Under the pieces are notes generated by a model. It did no database searches, had not been told where the DNA came from, and saw only the letters and a program-made list of their open reading frames with translations. From Paenibacillus puerhi (GTDB lineage Bacteria; Bacillota; Bacilli; Paenibacillales; NBRC-103111), in the NCBI RefSeq assembly GCF_009846885.1, contig NZ_WUWM01000016.1, positions 1 to 64,000 on the forward strand: a DNA stretch of 64,000 nt, given 5' to 3'. Of this stretch, positions 17,771-26,961 are shown piece after piece. The position numbers were made by a program, and so were the translations under genes. Each line of letters starts with the position of its first letter. Position 1 is the stretch's first letter.

Positions 17771-18079
17771 ATGAATCCACCGGGACTCTGTCCGAGGATG
17801 GAGAAGGCGACGCAAATCATCAGCAAGCGCTGGTCTATCCTTATTATGTATCAACTGCTCAACGGCCCCCAACGGTTCTGTACGATCGAGACTTCGCTGC
17901 CAATCAGCGGACGGCTGTTGTCCGAACGGTTGAAGGATCTGGAGCAGGAAGGGATTGTACGGCGCGACGTGTATCCGGAGACGCCGGTTAGAATCGAATA
18001 TTCCTTGACGGAAAAAGGCTACGCGCTGGAGCCTGTGATAAGAGGTATCGAATCATGGGCACAGGCCTGGTTGCAATAG
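17771..18079 (+). CDS. HxlR-family transcriptional regulator
   Basis: A 102-residue winged-helix regulator. The HxlR pattern is clear: N-terminal Cys7, then KRWSILIMYQLLNGPQRF, SGRLLSERLKDLEQEGIV and the wing with YSLTEKG. The conserved N-terminal Cys is used by some members (YodB, HypR) to sense quinones or disulfide stress. Divergent from the dioxygenase and DoxX genes, which it probably represses (inference). Confidence 0.93.
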   Translation: MNPPGLCPRMEKATQIISKRWSILIMYQLLNGPQRFCTIETSLPISGRLLSERLKDLEQEGIVRRDVYPETPVRIEYSLTEKGYALEPVIRGIESWAQAWLQ

Positions 18080-18219
18080 GCAAAGAGCAGGCGCCTGCAA
18101 GATGCGCTTAGGATCGTTTAGAATCGGCTAGACGGTTGCTGAATTTCCAGGTTGAGTAACTCCTTCAGACAGGCTATACTGAGGTTGATTTTAACTTGAT
18201 GAAGGCAGGTGTCTGCATA

Positions 18220-18630
18220 GTGGGCAATTCAGTTCTACAAGGCGGCGGATTCCATCATGTAGCAATCCGAGTGTACGATTTCGAGGCGACGGTTAGCTTC
18301 TATACGGAGGTCCTCGGCTTTACGATCCGGCACCAATGGGGTGAAGCAGATGGACGCGGTATTATGCTGGATACGGGCGACGGCAATTATCTGGAGGTAT
18401 TCGCGGGCGGCAAGGAAGGACCTAAGCCCGAGGGAGCCTTCTTGCATCTGGCGCTGAGAACGGAAGATGTGGATGGCGTAACCGAACGGGCACGGGCGGC
18501 AGGCGCCGAAGTTACTGTAGAGCCGAAGAACATAGATATCAATGGCATCCCGGTAAGGCTTTCTTTCTTTAAGGGACCGGATGGCGAGCTGATCGAGCTG
18601 TTCCAAAGCACCGGCGATAACAAGCTGTAA
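18220..18630 (+). CDS. VOC-family (glyoxalase/dioxygenase fold) protein
   Basis: A 136-residue single-domain vicinal-oxygen-chelate protein. Metal ligand candidates are the His of FHHVAI, the Glu of YLEVF, the His of FLHLAL and the Glu of LIELF, so the metal site looks complete. GTG 18220 is preferred because AAGGCAGGTG lies 9 nt upstream; a TTG at 18196 is possible but has no ribosome site. The activity cannot be told among glyoxalase-like functions. Confidence 0.85.
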   Translation: MGNSVLQGGGFHHVAIRVYDFEATVSFYTEVLGFTIRHQWGEADGRGIMLDTGDGNYLEVFAGGKEGPKPEGAFLHLALRTEDVDGVTERARAAGAEVTVEPKNIDINGIPVRLSFFKGPDGELIELFQSTGDNKL

Positions 18631-18770
18631 AAGCTTCTCTAGCAGTTGGATCGTTGAATCGGTGCTGAAAACGGACAGGCCCCCTCTAACGGGAATCCTC
18701 TCTAGTATGCTCGTATTCAGGTAAACGATACAGGAAAGTTGACGGGACTCATACCCGTACTCAAGTAACC

Positions 18771-18817
18771 AAAAAAGCGGTTAGGCCGGAAAATTCCGGT
18801 CTAACCGCTTTTTTGTC
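18771..18817. terminator. Bidirectional terminator between VOC and DUF3052 genes
   Basis: AAAAAAGCGGTTAG.CCGGAA and its near-perfect complement, flanked by A and T runs, serve the convergent genes on both sides. Confidence 0.93.
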
Positions 18818-18849
18818 TGCCGCACATCGTATATGGGAGCTTTATTTCT

Positions 18850-19236
18850 TTATTTCTTGGTCTGAACCAGTTCCTTCAGACGGAACCGCAGCGCCGACCA
18901 TGTATCATCGATCGCTACATTGCTCACGGGCCGGTAAGGCGTTGTATCCTGCACGAGGGCAGCCAAGATATCCCGGTTGATATCCGGCTTTACCTTGGAC
19001 CCAGGAGCCTTCTTGGGATAGGCGATCCAAAATACGGCATCGTGCTCAAGCAATCCGGTTGCGGTAGGCAGCAAGTCTTCCGCCTCCCGGACCGAGCCTA
19101 CGAACACGAGCAAGGAAGTGTGGAGGCCTTCCGGCGTTCCGTTACCCTCCAAGCCCAGTCCATATCCCTCCGGGGCGTTCAGGACTACGGCTTGGCCTTC
19201 CTTAAAGCGCAGTTTTTTCAGCAGCTCGTCTTTCAT
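18850..19236 (-). CDS. DUF3052-like conserved protein
   Basis: A 128-residue soluble protein resembling the DUF3052 family: VVLNAPEGY near the start, a central IAYPKK and an end with DDTWSALRFR. The function of the family is not known to me. ATG 19236 lies behind GGGGG; an upstream extension to 19314 has no ribosome site and would use up the intergenic space to the sigma gene. Confidence 0.75.
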   Translation of the reverse strand: MKDELLKKLRFKEGQAVVLNAPEGYGLGLEGNGTPEGLHTSLLVFVGSVREAEDLLPTATGLLEHDAVFWIAYPKKAPGSKVKPDINRDILAALVQDTTPYRPVSNVAIDDTWSALRFRLKELVQTKK

Positions 19237-19427
19237 GAGTACCCCCGATTGGCCCGCTAAGACTATGGCCTGGATGTTTGACCTTATTATAGGCGGCCTT
19301 GGCCAAGGATTCAATCTCTAGTTCCAAAGGTGTAATTATTAACTTTTCTTAAGAAGTGAGTGATTTCAGGCCTCTAAAACGTCTATTACATATGAGGAAA
19401 ATGCAGGAGAAGCGTACGGAGGCCGGA

Positions 19428-20006
19428 ATGAAACCAATTTCCACCGACGATCAGTTGGTAAGCGAGGCGTTGGGCGGAAGTAAGGAAGCTTTCGCCGAGC
19501 TGGTAAATCGATATAAGCACAAGGTATACGGTCTGCTCCGGGGGATGGGCGCGAGCGTCCCGGACGCGCAGGATGCCGCACAGGAAACGTTCATCAAGGC
19601 TTATAAGAGCCTGCCCCGGCACGACCGGGAACGGAGCTTTGCTTCCTGGCTGTACACGATAGCAGGCAACACGCTGCGCGATGCAAGGCGGAAGAGCTCC
19701 CCGGACCCGGACAGCTGCAACGTGCCGACGCTTGCTGAGGAATCTTATGAGGAAAGCCCCGAGCAGGCTTATCTGCGGACGGAGGCCAGGGAAGAGCTGC
19801 TGCTGCAGATGCAAAGGCTGCCGGACCATTATCGGGATGCGCTGCTGCTGCGGTACACAAACGATCTGACTTACGAAGAGATGGCACAGCTGCTGGGCGT
19901 TCCGGTGGCGAAGGTGCAGAATGATTTATACCGTGCAAAAAAACGGCTGCGTTCGATATTGGAGGAAAAGGAGGCGGGAACCCTTGAAATGCTGGAGCGA
20001 GGATGA
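19428..20006 (+). CDS. ECF-family RNA polymerase sigma factor
   Basis: A 192-residue extracytoplasmic-function sigma factor with region 2 (about 12-75, DAQDAAQETFIKAYKSL.., FASWLYTIAGNTLRD) and region 4 (about 125-180, LPDHYRDALLLRYTNDLTYEEMAQLLGVP). ATG 19428 has GGAGG at 5 nt and gives the normal family length; GTG 19356 would add 24 residues. The anti-sigma gene starts inside its 3' end, so the two are translationally coupled. It probably controls its own promoter upstream (inference). Confidence 0.93.
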   Translation: MKPISTDDQLVSEALGGSKEAFAELVNRYKHKVYGLLRGMGASVPDAQDAAQETFIKAYKSLPRHDRERSFASWLYTIAGNTLRDARRKSSPDPDSCNVPTLAEESYEESPEQAYLRTEAREELLLQMQRLPDHYRDALLLRYTNDLTYEEMAQLLGVPVAKVQNDLYRAKKRLRSILEEKEAGTLEMLERG

Positions 20007-21747
20007 GATGGAGCGTTATGTGATGGATAGCAGGTGCGCGGAAGCGGCGTCGGATGATGCGATTGAGCATATGCGGGGTTGTTCCCGCTGCCGTTCCCTC
20101 CATGATCGCTTCATGCAGGAAGAAACACATTGGCACGCTCTCTTGTACGGAATGGAGCCGCTGCCGGACTCCTTCACGGACGACGTGATGAGGCGGCTTC
20201 AGTCTGTCGAGATGGATTTTGCAGGTACTTCGGCCGAGGCAGACGGGGGGCTGGCTGGCGCTGCGCTTGCCGAAGGCATCGCTGGCACAGCGCCGCCCCT
20301 GGCGGTCCGGGAAGATGGCGCGGCCTCCATATCCGCAGTCAGCGGAGAGGCGCCGAAGCTTGACCGGGCAGCTCCCCGCGGCAAGCGTTACCGGATTCGC
20401 TCGAGACTGGCTTTCGCTGCTATCTTCTGTTTGCTGGCAGGCGTAGCCGCCACGTTCGCCTCGCCTACGCTGGCGGATCTGGCGCGCTCCCTTTTTACCC
20501 GCGAGACGACCGATTACGGGCTACTCCGGGCGCAGGAGCTGGGACTCGTCCATTATCCCCAAGTGATGGTGAAGGACAAGGGGTATACGGTCCGCGTCGA
20601 TGAGGCGGTTGCGGACGCCAGCCGGGTCGTCCTCGCTTTGCAGCTGTTCGGACCGGGGGGGAAGCATGATCGCGATCGGCTAACCTTCGGCAGGGAGAAT
20701 CAGATTCGCATCAAGGACGAACAAGGCAAGGTTATCGGCCAGATGTACGATATGGGGGCAACGACCTCTTTCTATTACATGGTGGTGTTCTTCAAGGAGC
20801 CCATAACGGCCGATGTCATCACCGTCGAAGCGGACATTACGCAGCTCGGTAATTCTATGCAAAACCTGCCGCGTAAGGACGGAAACTGGAGCTTTTCATT
20901 CGATATCGACCTGACGGAAGCGAAGAAGCAGACGCGGGTGTCGCCCATTGATCAGACTTTTAGCTATCCGGCCGGCATGCAGGTTACCTTGAAGCGGCTG
21001 ACGCGCACGGTGCAAGGAGTTCGTCTGGAGCTGGATACCCGGCTCTCGGAGGAGGCGCTTGTCCGCTCTCCCGGCGAGCTGTGGCAGAAGCAGGGACTTC
21101 GCTTTCACTTCGAAGACGAGGCGGGCGAGGAAATTCACAGCGTCAACAGCCGCAAGTCCCCGCATATGGATAGCTTGCAGACGTCTTCCGCCATGCCGGG
21201 CGATGAGCCGGGTCTTATGCATTGGTCCTATACGTTCCGCTACTTGCCGCCTGATGAGGATTATTATCTGGTGCCGGATGCCTATTTCGTCGCGGAGCTG
21301 GACGGCTCGTCTATCGAGCTGGAGCCCGCGAAGCTGGCTGGAGAGCCCGTATGGCTGGAGTCGAAAGGGGACCGCATCGAGATCAAGGGAAGCTCGCTGG
21401 AGGAGCCTCAGAACGGTGAAAGCGGGCAAGGGAAGAAGGAAGTTTCGCTGCACGTGAAGGGACCATTGTTCAATGAGTTTAAGGAAAATGAATGGGCTGT
21501 GGTCGATCCGGTGGGAAGGGAGTACCGGGTGGAGGAGCGCGGCGCCATCAGTACGGTAGACGGTTATCTGCAATTGGGCGGAGGACAGGTAGATCAGGAT
21601 TACTTCGAGTTCCGCGTGGAGGGGCTGCAGCAGCTGCCCGAGCGATTGACTCTGATCCGCAAAGTCGTGGACCGTGTATATAACTACGAGTCTGATCAAG
21701 GAAAGGATCGGCTGCCGATCCGGGAGAGAAGAGAGGGAACGCAATGA
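19984..21747 (+). CDS. Membrane anti-sigma factor with zinc-finger and DUF4179-type extracellular domain
   Basis: A 587-residue single-pass membrane protein. The N-terminal zinc-finger anti-sigma region has KCWSEDEMERYVMD and HMRGCSRC, then a membrane helix at about residues 140-162 (LAFAAIFCLLAGVAATFA) and a large external region starting with a DUF4179-like domain (about 195-310). TTG 19984 is chosen because AAGGAGG is 9 nt upstream. It should sequester the sigma factor encoded just upstream until an outside signal releases it. The external part is unusually long and may hold two further beta domains. Confidence 0.88.
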   Translation: MKCWSEDEMERYVMDSRCAEAASDDAIEHMRGCSRCRSLHDRFMQEETHWHALLYGMEPLPDSFTDDVMRRLQSVEMDFAGTSAEADGGLAGAALAEGIAGTAPPLAVREDGAASISAVSGEAPKLDRAAPRGKRYRIRSRLAFAAIFCLLAGVAATFASPTLADLARSLFTRETTDYGLLRAQELGLVHYPQVMVKDKGYTVRVDEAVADASRVVLALQLFGPGGKHDRDRLTFGRENQIRIKDEQGKVIGQMYDMGATTSFYYMVVFFKEPITADVITVEADITQLGNSMQNLPRKDGNWSFSFDIDLTEAKKQTRVSPIDQTFSYPAGMQVTLKRLTRTVQGVRLELDTRLSEEALVRSPGELWQKQGLRFHFEDEAGEEIHSVNSRKSPHMDSLQTSSAMPGDEPGLMHWSYTFRYLPPDEDYYLVPDAYFVAELDGSSIELEPAKLAGEPVWLESKGDRIEIKGSSLEEPQNGESGQGKKEVSLHVKGPLFNEFKENEWAVVDPVGREYRVEERGAISTVDGYLQLGGGQVDQDYFEFRVEGLQQLPERLTLIRKVVDRVYNYESDQGKDRLPIRERREGTQ

Positions 21748-22046
21748 GAGGTACGGCTATGCCTGAAACGGAGAAGGACAGGTGCGAGGAGATCAAGGGC
21801 TTGTCATTCGGTGAAAAAACCGAAATATTGAAGCGCTATGAAGCATTCAGCTATCAAATCGCTCACTACCTGCTGCAGGACGAGCGGGCTGCGCAGCTGG
21901 CCGCCGAAGGTGCGCTGCTCGAATTGTACCGGTCGGAGGACTTCTATCGCCTTCCGGTCATCGACAAAGGCGAACGGGTTCGCAAGGTGACGATGAAGCA
22001 TGCCTTGCTGGTGCGCAAGGGAGCAAGCAGGGAACGCAGGGCGTAA
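21744..22046 (+). CDS. Small sigma-region-2-like protein
   Basis: A 100-residue protein translationally coupled to the anti-sigma gene by an ATGA overlap. The middle (AFSYQIAHYLLQDERAAQLAAEGALLELYR) resembles ECF sigma region 2.1-2.2, which contacts core polymerase, but no region 4 follows and the DNA-contact part is poor. It could be a degenerate sigma factor, a decoy for the anti-sigma factor, or unrelated. Not recognised with confidence. Confidence 0.6.
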   Translation: MRGTAMPETEKDRCEEIKGLSFGEKTEILKRYEAFSYQIAHYLLQDERAAQLAAEGALLELYRSEDFYRLPVIDKGERVRKVTMKHALLVRKGASRERRA

Positions 22047-22187
22047 AGCGCCGGGGGATGGAGCTTTAAGTGCCGCTGGCAGGCCCCCTCCCTGGCCCTC
22101 TGGCCTGGCAGCAACAATAGGCGGCTGTTCATGCTCGCGCATGACGGCCGCCTGTTGGGCTTCTTACTGCTTAGTATAGATAGGTTG

Positions 22188-22868
22188 TCACATATAGGCG
22201 TCAAGCAAGGTGCCGACCAGTGGAACGGGCAAATAGGTGCTAAGCCTGCTGCCCGGACTGACGGCATAGCTGCTCATCGCGCGCAGGGAGCCATTATGAG
22301 GGTCAAGCAGACGGGAAGGCGGCATAGCCATCAGCGTCCCGGCTGCTTCCGCCAAGCGGTCGGCGAAGCCTGACAGAGCCTGTGCCGTCTCCGCGGGCTG
22401 CTTGGCCGCTCGCTCTGCCAGTCTTGCTGCGTTCAGCACAAGAGTATCGTCGGGCTGACGCTCCAGGCCGAGCTCCTTCAGCTGCTCGAACGGCAGCTTC
22501 GAAGAAAATCGGCGGGCGGCGGAACGAAGCATAGTGCCCGTATCGCCCAGGGCGGTTATGACCTCATTGTAGCCTCGGGCAAGCTGCTCGGCGGCCTTCG
22601 CCGACGCTTCGGGTCCGCTCAGTATGCCGGTCCGTATAGACTCGGCTGCTCGCTTGGCTTGCCCGGCCTTCGCTTCGACGCTCGCGAGACCGGCGGCCGT
22701 TTGCTTAGCGAAGCGGTCAAATCGGAAGCCGGCCATTGTCGAATCCGGGAAGATCGCCCTTGTGATGCGTGAGACAGGGCTGCTCCTGGCTTGCTGCGCC
22801 TTATCGAAGGCCGCCCACTGGGCATGGGTTTCATACGTACGGAATAAGCTGCCGACCGGTGCGATCAT
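22188..22868 (-). CDS. Hypothetical helical protein
   Basis: A 226-residue protein not recognised. It is Ala-rich and mostly helical with no signal peptide or membrane helix. The N-terminal third is basic; long helices with heptad-like spacing lie at about 60-190. ATG 22868 is placed 6 nt after GGAGGG; two upstream ATGs overlap that ribosome site. It is single, between two short genes on the opposite strand. The helical, Ala/Thr/Ser-rich build recalls flagellin-like or hook-associated proteins, but no flagellar neighbours exist. Confidence 0.65.
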   Translation of the reverse strand: MIAPVGSLFRTYETHAQWAAFDKAQQARSSPVSRITRAIFPDSTMAGFRFDRFAKQTAAGLASVEAKAGQAKRAAESIRTGILSGPEASAKAAEQLARGYNEVITALGDTGTMLRSAARRFSSKLPFEQLKELGLERQPDDTLVLNAARLAERAAKQPAETAQALSGFADRLAEAAGTLMAMPPSRLLDPHNGSLRAMSSYAVSPGSRLSTYLPVPLVGTLLDAYM

Positions 22869-23044
22869 CGTCATCCCTCCGCTCATTGTGGATTTTCTGG
22901 GAATCGCTTTCTTCCATTATAACCCGCAAAGAAGCAGACGTAAACGCATCACCCCATGGGTCTGTTCTTGACATCGCCAGACTGTATAATTTACTATGAA
23001 ATATTACTTGTCAGTAGCACTAAAGCAAAGGAGCTCGCGTACGT

Positions 23045-23134
23045 ATGGAAGGATTGCATATCATCGTGATTGTGGCGGTGCTCGTCGTTTGTGTTGCATT
23101 TTTATCGTTCGTCGGCAAAAAGTATAAGAAATAA
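23045..23134 (+). CDS. 29-residue single-helix membrane peptide
   Basis: The peptide reads MEGLHIIVIVAVLVVCVAFL, then SFVGKKYKK, with an AAAGGAG ribosome site upstream. One membrane helix ends in a strongly basic tail, so the C-terminus should face the cytoplasm. It is too short for domain assignment, but the good ribosome site and sharp helix/charge pattern suggest a real gene. Confidence 0.65.
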   Translation: MEGLHIIVIVAVLVVCVAFLSFVGKKYKK

Positions 23135-23235
23135 AGGGCTTTTCTATTAACGTTTTCTCGGATCGCCACATACGCTGAAGGAAAAGCTCGGAGGCCGGCT
23201 TGCCCGGTTCCGGGCGTCTGAAAGGCGGGATGGCG

Positions 23236-23700
23236 ATGCTCCGCAAACGCGTTCCTAAGCGCGATGACCGCGTGATTTTTGAACTTGTCGAGAAGGAACT
23301 CCTTCCTTTTGCCCGGGAGTCGATCCCTGGTCTTCAGGTAACACGCCCAGAGCTGCGCAAGCGTCTCCGGGGCTGCACCACCTTTGTCGAGCTGACGGCA
23401 GGCCGACAGGCCGCTGGCTTCATCTCGCTGCGCGCGGGCCGCGAACGGCTTACCGTCGAGCTGCTGGCCGTCCGCCCCAAGTATCAGGGACAAGGATTAG
23501 GCAAGCGGCTGATGCGGTATGCCGAGCGAAAGGCGCTTCTGCTGAAGCTGCCCGAGGTGGTGTTATGGGTGGATGAGTCCAATGAGCGGGCCCGGCGATT
23601 CTATCACAAGCTGGGTTATTCGCCCGTGTACTATGATCCAAATATTAGATGTTACTTGCTGAGCAAGCAGCTGGTTCCGCAGGTAGACGGCATCTTCTAG
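23236..23700 (+). CDS. GNAT-family N-acetyltransferase
   Basis: A 154-residue single GNAT domain with the acetyl-CoA motif VRPKYQGQGLGKRLM at about residues 78-92 and the late V.ESNERARRFYHKLGY motif. Substrate unknown. ATG 23236 lies 6 nt after GGCGGG; ATG 23230 is an alternative. No functional partner is seen next to it. Confidence 0.88.
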   Translation: MLRKRVPKRDDRVIFELVEKELLPFARESIPGLQVTRPELRKRLRGCTTFVELTAGRQAAGFISLRAGRERLTVELLAVRPKYQGQGLGKRLMRYAERKALLLKLPEVVLWVDESNERARRFYHKLGYSPVYYDPNIRCYLLSKQLVPQVDGIF

Positions 23701-23767
23701 ACAAAGCCATCGGCACGCCTTGCGTCATGTGTCCGGTGGCTTTGTCCCGTTGTACCGAAACCGGTCG

Positions 23768-24136
23768 TCAAATAAGGACAAACAGCAGCGCTATGAGCGC
23801 CAGATCCAGAATCAACCGGCCTCCGCCCGGAAAGAAGGGGGAGGCGGGAGTCGGGCCGTACGGATAGGCCAAGGTGTTCAAACCGCCTTTTGCCCCGGAC
23901 ACCCGGGCCTTCCCTTTCTTGCCTGTGCGGGCAGACAGCTTTTTGGCCTTGGATCGGGCTGTGGCCCGGGCTTCCGCCGCTGATTCGCCGCCTTCCTCCT
24001 CGCCCAGATATAACTTGCCTCCCTCTACGCGGGACAGCGTACCATAAATTTCCGTGCCGTCCTGCATCAAGATCAGAACCGGCTTCCCGCAATGCGGCTT
24101 GCACTCTTCTTCCGTGATCGGATAAATCCGCTTCAT
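23768..24136 (-). CDS. Hypothetical protein with SH3/LSm-like start and C-terminal membrane helix
   Basis: A 122-residue protein not recognised as a named family. The first 50 residues (KPVLILMQDGTEIYGTLSRVEGGKLYLGEE) look like a small LSm/SH3-type barrel. A basic Ala/Lys linker follows, and a short hydrophobic helix closes the protein (LILDLALIALLFVLI). ATG 24136 lies 9 nt after AAAGGTGG. A spore-associated role would fit the layout but is only a guess. Confidence 0.65.
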   Translation of the reverse strand: MKRIYPITEEECKPHCGKPVLILMQDGTEIYGTLSRVEGGKLYLGEEEGGESAAEARATARSKAKKLSARTGKKGKARVSGAKGGLNTLAYPYGPTPASPFFPGGGRLILDLALIALLFVLI

Positions 24137-24326
24137 GCTCGAATCCACCTTTCGCATCCAATGGTTTGCTGCCTACACTGTCAGCTTATGCGGCTATGGC
24201 CCGTATGCTCTAGGCGTATGGCCCGGAGGCCGCCGCCTATTTTGGAGGTATAAGCTCTAGCGATCCGGGTCATACTGAGTGATAGATTGATAGACTCGGA
24301 AGACAGGGCAAAGGACGGGATACGCG

Positions 24327-25094
24327 ATGAATCCAAGGCGGGCATTCGGATTGATGTTCATTCTCTTGATCGGCTATATGGTCATGCTGCAGGCGCAGGC
24401 GAAAGCTTGGCCGAGGTCTGCAAAAGCCGCAGCCTACGAAGATACGCGGCTGCTGCTTCAGGCTGCAGGACTTGCACTTGGACAGACGGCGACCGTCCGG
24501 CTGACGCTCAAGAAGAGCGGCGCGGTTCCTCCTGCCGCCGATGAAGCGGAGCTGCTGGAGATGGGCCGGTCCTGGAGCGGGCAGCTCGGCATGGAGCCGG
24601 CCTCGTCGCTGACGGGCCTGCCGGGGCAGGCGGTCTACCGCCAGGAGAGCGAAGCGGAAGGCTGCAAGCAAACTCTGCTGTTGACGGCGCTGCAAGAGGA
24701 AGCTTCCTATGTCATCGTACGGATCGAATGCGAACAGCTCGCGGCAGGCGATGCGGAACGCGCGGTGAAGCTGCAGCAGAGCGTCGATACGGCGCTGGCT
24801 GCCGTTCCGTGGGAGGCAGCCTGGAACGTGATCGTGCAGGGCGGACTGAAGGAACGCACAGAGAGCGAAGCCGTAGCGGCGCTGGAGAGGTCTCTCGGGA
24901 AGCTCGCTGCCCGCGAGGTTGAGCGCTATCGGGATACCGGCACGATCAGCCGATCCTACCGCTCCGAGGCGCTGAACGGGTACGTCCTCAGCGGCGGCGA
25001 GAAGGTGCATCTGCAGGCTGCTTTGCACGTTCATACGCAGGATGAGAGCTGGAGATTGACGCTTGGCACGCCTGTCATTACGACTGAGTATTGA
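24327..25094 (+). CDS. YwmB-like exported protein
   Basis: A 255-residue secreted or membrane-tethered protein with a signal peptide (about 1-27) and then a DUF1779/YwmB-like fold, seen in the paired lysine/glutamate strand pattern and the end NGYVLSGGEKVHLQAALHVH. In B. subtilis ywmB sits beside murAA and spoIID; those neighbours are absent here. Function unknown. Confidence 0.75.
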   Translation: MNPRRAFGLMFILLIGYMVMLQAQAKAWPRSAKAAAYEDTRLLLQAAGLALGQTATVRLTLKKSGAVPPAADEAELLEMGRSWSGQLGMEPASSLTGLPGQAVYRQESEAEGCKQTLLLTALQEEASYVIVRIECEQLAAGDAERAVKLQQSVDTALAAVPWEAAWNVIVQGGLKERTESEAVAALERSLGKLAAREVERYRDTGTISRSYRSEALNGYVLSGGEKVHLQAALHVHTQDESWRLTLGTPVITTEY

Positions 25095-25188
25095 AAGTCG
25101 TTTTCATTTTGGGTATGCTAGAGGGAACAGCAGGATAGTCGGTACTTAACCAATATCCCAAACCATATAAGAAAGAATGAGGGAAACC

Positions 25189-26718
25189 ATGACGAATGCC
25201 GTATTTTTAATTTTCGGAGCCACAGGTGACTTAGCCAGGCGCAAGCTTTTCCCAGCTTTTTACAGCCTGTACCGGGAGCGTAAGCTTGGCGATAAGTTCG
25301 CCGTAATCGGGTTGGCGCGCCGTCCCCGCACGAATGAGGAATTCCGCGCGGATGTACTGGAGTCCATTAAAGAGTTTGCGCGGTACAACGTGACCAAGGA
25401 CGAGCAGTGGGATACCTTCGCCCAGCATTTCGAATACATGTCGCTGGACATCAACAATGTGGAAGGCTTCCGCGAGCTCAGCAGCCTAACCGACAAGCTG
25501 GATGCGAAATTCGACATCGGAGGCAATCGGCTTTCTTACCTGGCGCTCTCGCCCGAGCTGTTCGGCAGCGTGTCGCATAATCTCAAGGAAGGCGGATTGC
25601 TGGAGACGACGGGCTGGCACAGGCTTGTCATCGAGAAGCCGTTCGGCTACGATCTGAAATCGGCCGAGAAGCTGAACGCGGAGATTCGTCATGTGTTCGA
25701 GGAGAAGGATATTTATCGGATCGACCACTACCTTGGAAAAGAAATGGTTCAGAATATCAATGTGGTTCGGTTCGCCAATGCGTTCTTCGAGCCGTTGTGG
25801 AACAATAAATACATAGCGAATATCCAGATCACCCTGAGCGAAACGGTCGGGGTGGAGGAACGCGGCGGTTATTACGACCGCTCCGGGGCGCTGCGCGATA
25901 TGACGCAGAACCATATGCTGCAGATGCTCGCCATCATGGCGATGGAGGCTCCGAGCCGCATGCATCCGGAGAGCATCCGGGACGAGAAGGTCAAGGTGCT
26001 GCGCAGCCTGCGCGGCTTCGAGTCGACGGAGGATGTGCTGGAAAACACGGTCCGGGGCCAATATTCGGCCGGTCTGATGAAGGGACGCGAGGTTCCCGGG
26101 TACCGGCAGGAGGATAAAGTAAACCCTCTATCCAACACCGAGACATACTTCTCGGCGCGCGTGTTCGTCGATAACTTCCGCTGGGCGGGGGTGCCGTTCT
26201 ATATTCGGACAGGCAAACGGCTTCCGGTCAAGACGACCGAGGTCGTCGTTGAATTCAAAAACGTACCGAACAATGTGTACCTGGCCAGGAAGCACAAGCT
26301 AGAGCCGAACCTGCTCGTCTTCCGTGTGAACCCGATGGAGGGCATTTATTTCAAAATGAATGCGAAGCAGCCGGGCTCGGAGGGAACGATCGTGCCGGTC
26401 GCGATGGATTTCTGCCAAAGCTGCCAGGTCGGTCTGAATACGCCGGAAGCATACGAGCGGCTGCTGCATGATGCAGCGCGCGGGGACTCTACTTACTTCA
26501 CCCGCTGGGATGAAGTAGCCTTAGCCTGGAAGTACGTCGATCAGATCGCTGCGGCATGGGCTGAGAAAGCCGAGAACGCTGACGACCTGCAAACGTATCC
26601 GGCTGGAACCTGGGGACCGGAGCGGGCGCAGCGCCTGATCGAGGAAGACGGCTTCCGCTGGTGGCCGGTCAACGGACAGGACGAAGGCGAGGTCGCTTGG
26701 GAGTTCACGCAGCGCTAG
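25189..26718 (+). CDS. zwf: Glucose-6-phosphate 1-dehydrogenase
   Basis: A 509-residue cytoplasmic enzyme that oxidises glucose 6-phosphate with NADP and opens the pentose phosphate pathway. Rossmann loop FGATGDLARRKLFP at the start, active-site RIDHYLGKE at about 180, and family length. ATG 25189 has GAGGG at 5 nt; ATG 25177 is further from any ribosome site. It is monocistronic with a terminator 140 bp downstream. Confidence 0.97.
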   Translation: MTNAVFLIFGATGDLARRKLFPAFYSLYRERKLGDKFAVIGLARRPRTNEEFRADVLESIKEFARYNVTKDEQWDTFAQHFEYMSLDINNVEGFRELSSLTDKLDAKFDIGGNRLSYLALSPELFGSVSHNLKEGGLLETTGWHRLVIEKPFGYDLKSAEKLNAEIRHVFEEKDIYRIDHYLGKEMVQNINVVRFANAFFEPLWNNKYIANIQITLSETVGVEERGGYYDRSGALRDMTQNHMLQMLAIMAMEAPSRMHPESIRDEKVKVLRSLRGFESTEDVLENTVRGQYSAGLMKGREVPGYRQEDKVNPLSNTETYFSARVFVDNFRWAGVPFYIRTGKRLPVKTTEVVVEFKNVPNNVYLARKHKLEPNLLVFRVNPMEGIYFKMNAKQPGSEGTIVPVAMDFCQSCQVGLNTPEAYERLLHDAARGDSTYFTRWDEVALAWKYVDQIAAAWAEKAENADDLQTYPAGTWGPERAQRLIEEDGFRWWPVNGQDEGEVAWEFTQR

Positions 26719-26858
26719 GCGGCTAAGCAAGGCGCTCGGCCGTAAGCCTGCGGGCTTTCGTCGGGAAGCCAAAGAGGAAGCCTCCGCAGGGAGCAGCTGC
26801 GAAGACGATACGGATAGCCTCGAAGGGGCGATTTCGCCAAGGGGGCTTATCCGTGCAT

Positions 26859-26903
26859 AAAGAGACGGTGAAGGGCAATCTGCCTGAAACCGTCTCTTTT
26901 TTT
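26859..26903 (+). terminator. Terminator after zwf
   Basis: Arms AGAGACGGT and ACCGTCTCT with an inner GGCA/TGCC stem and a seven-T run. Confidence 0.92.
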
Positions 26904-26961
26904 CGCTTCCCCAGTTATGATATGATGAAGAGTAAGTGTTAGGGAGCAAGGGGGAGCTTAC

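Noticed and set aside
22120..22155. Terminator after the small sigma-like gene
   Set aside because: The GGCGGC/GCCGCC stem has mismatches and no T run.
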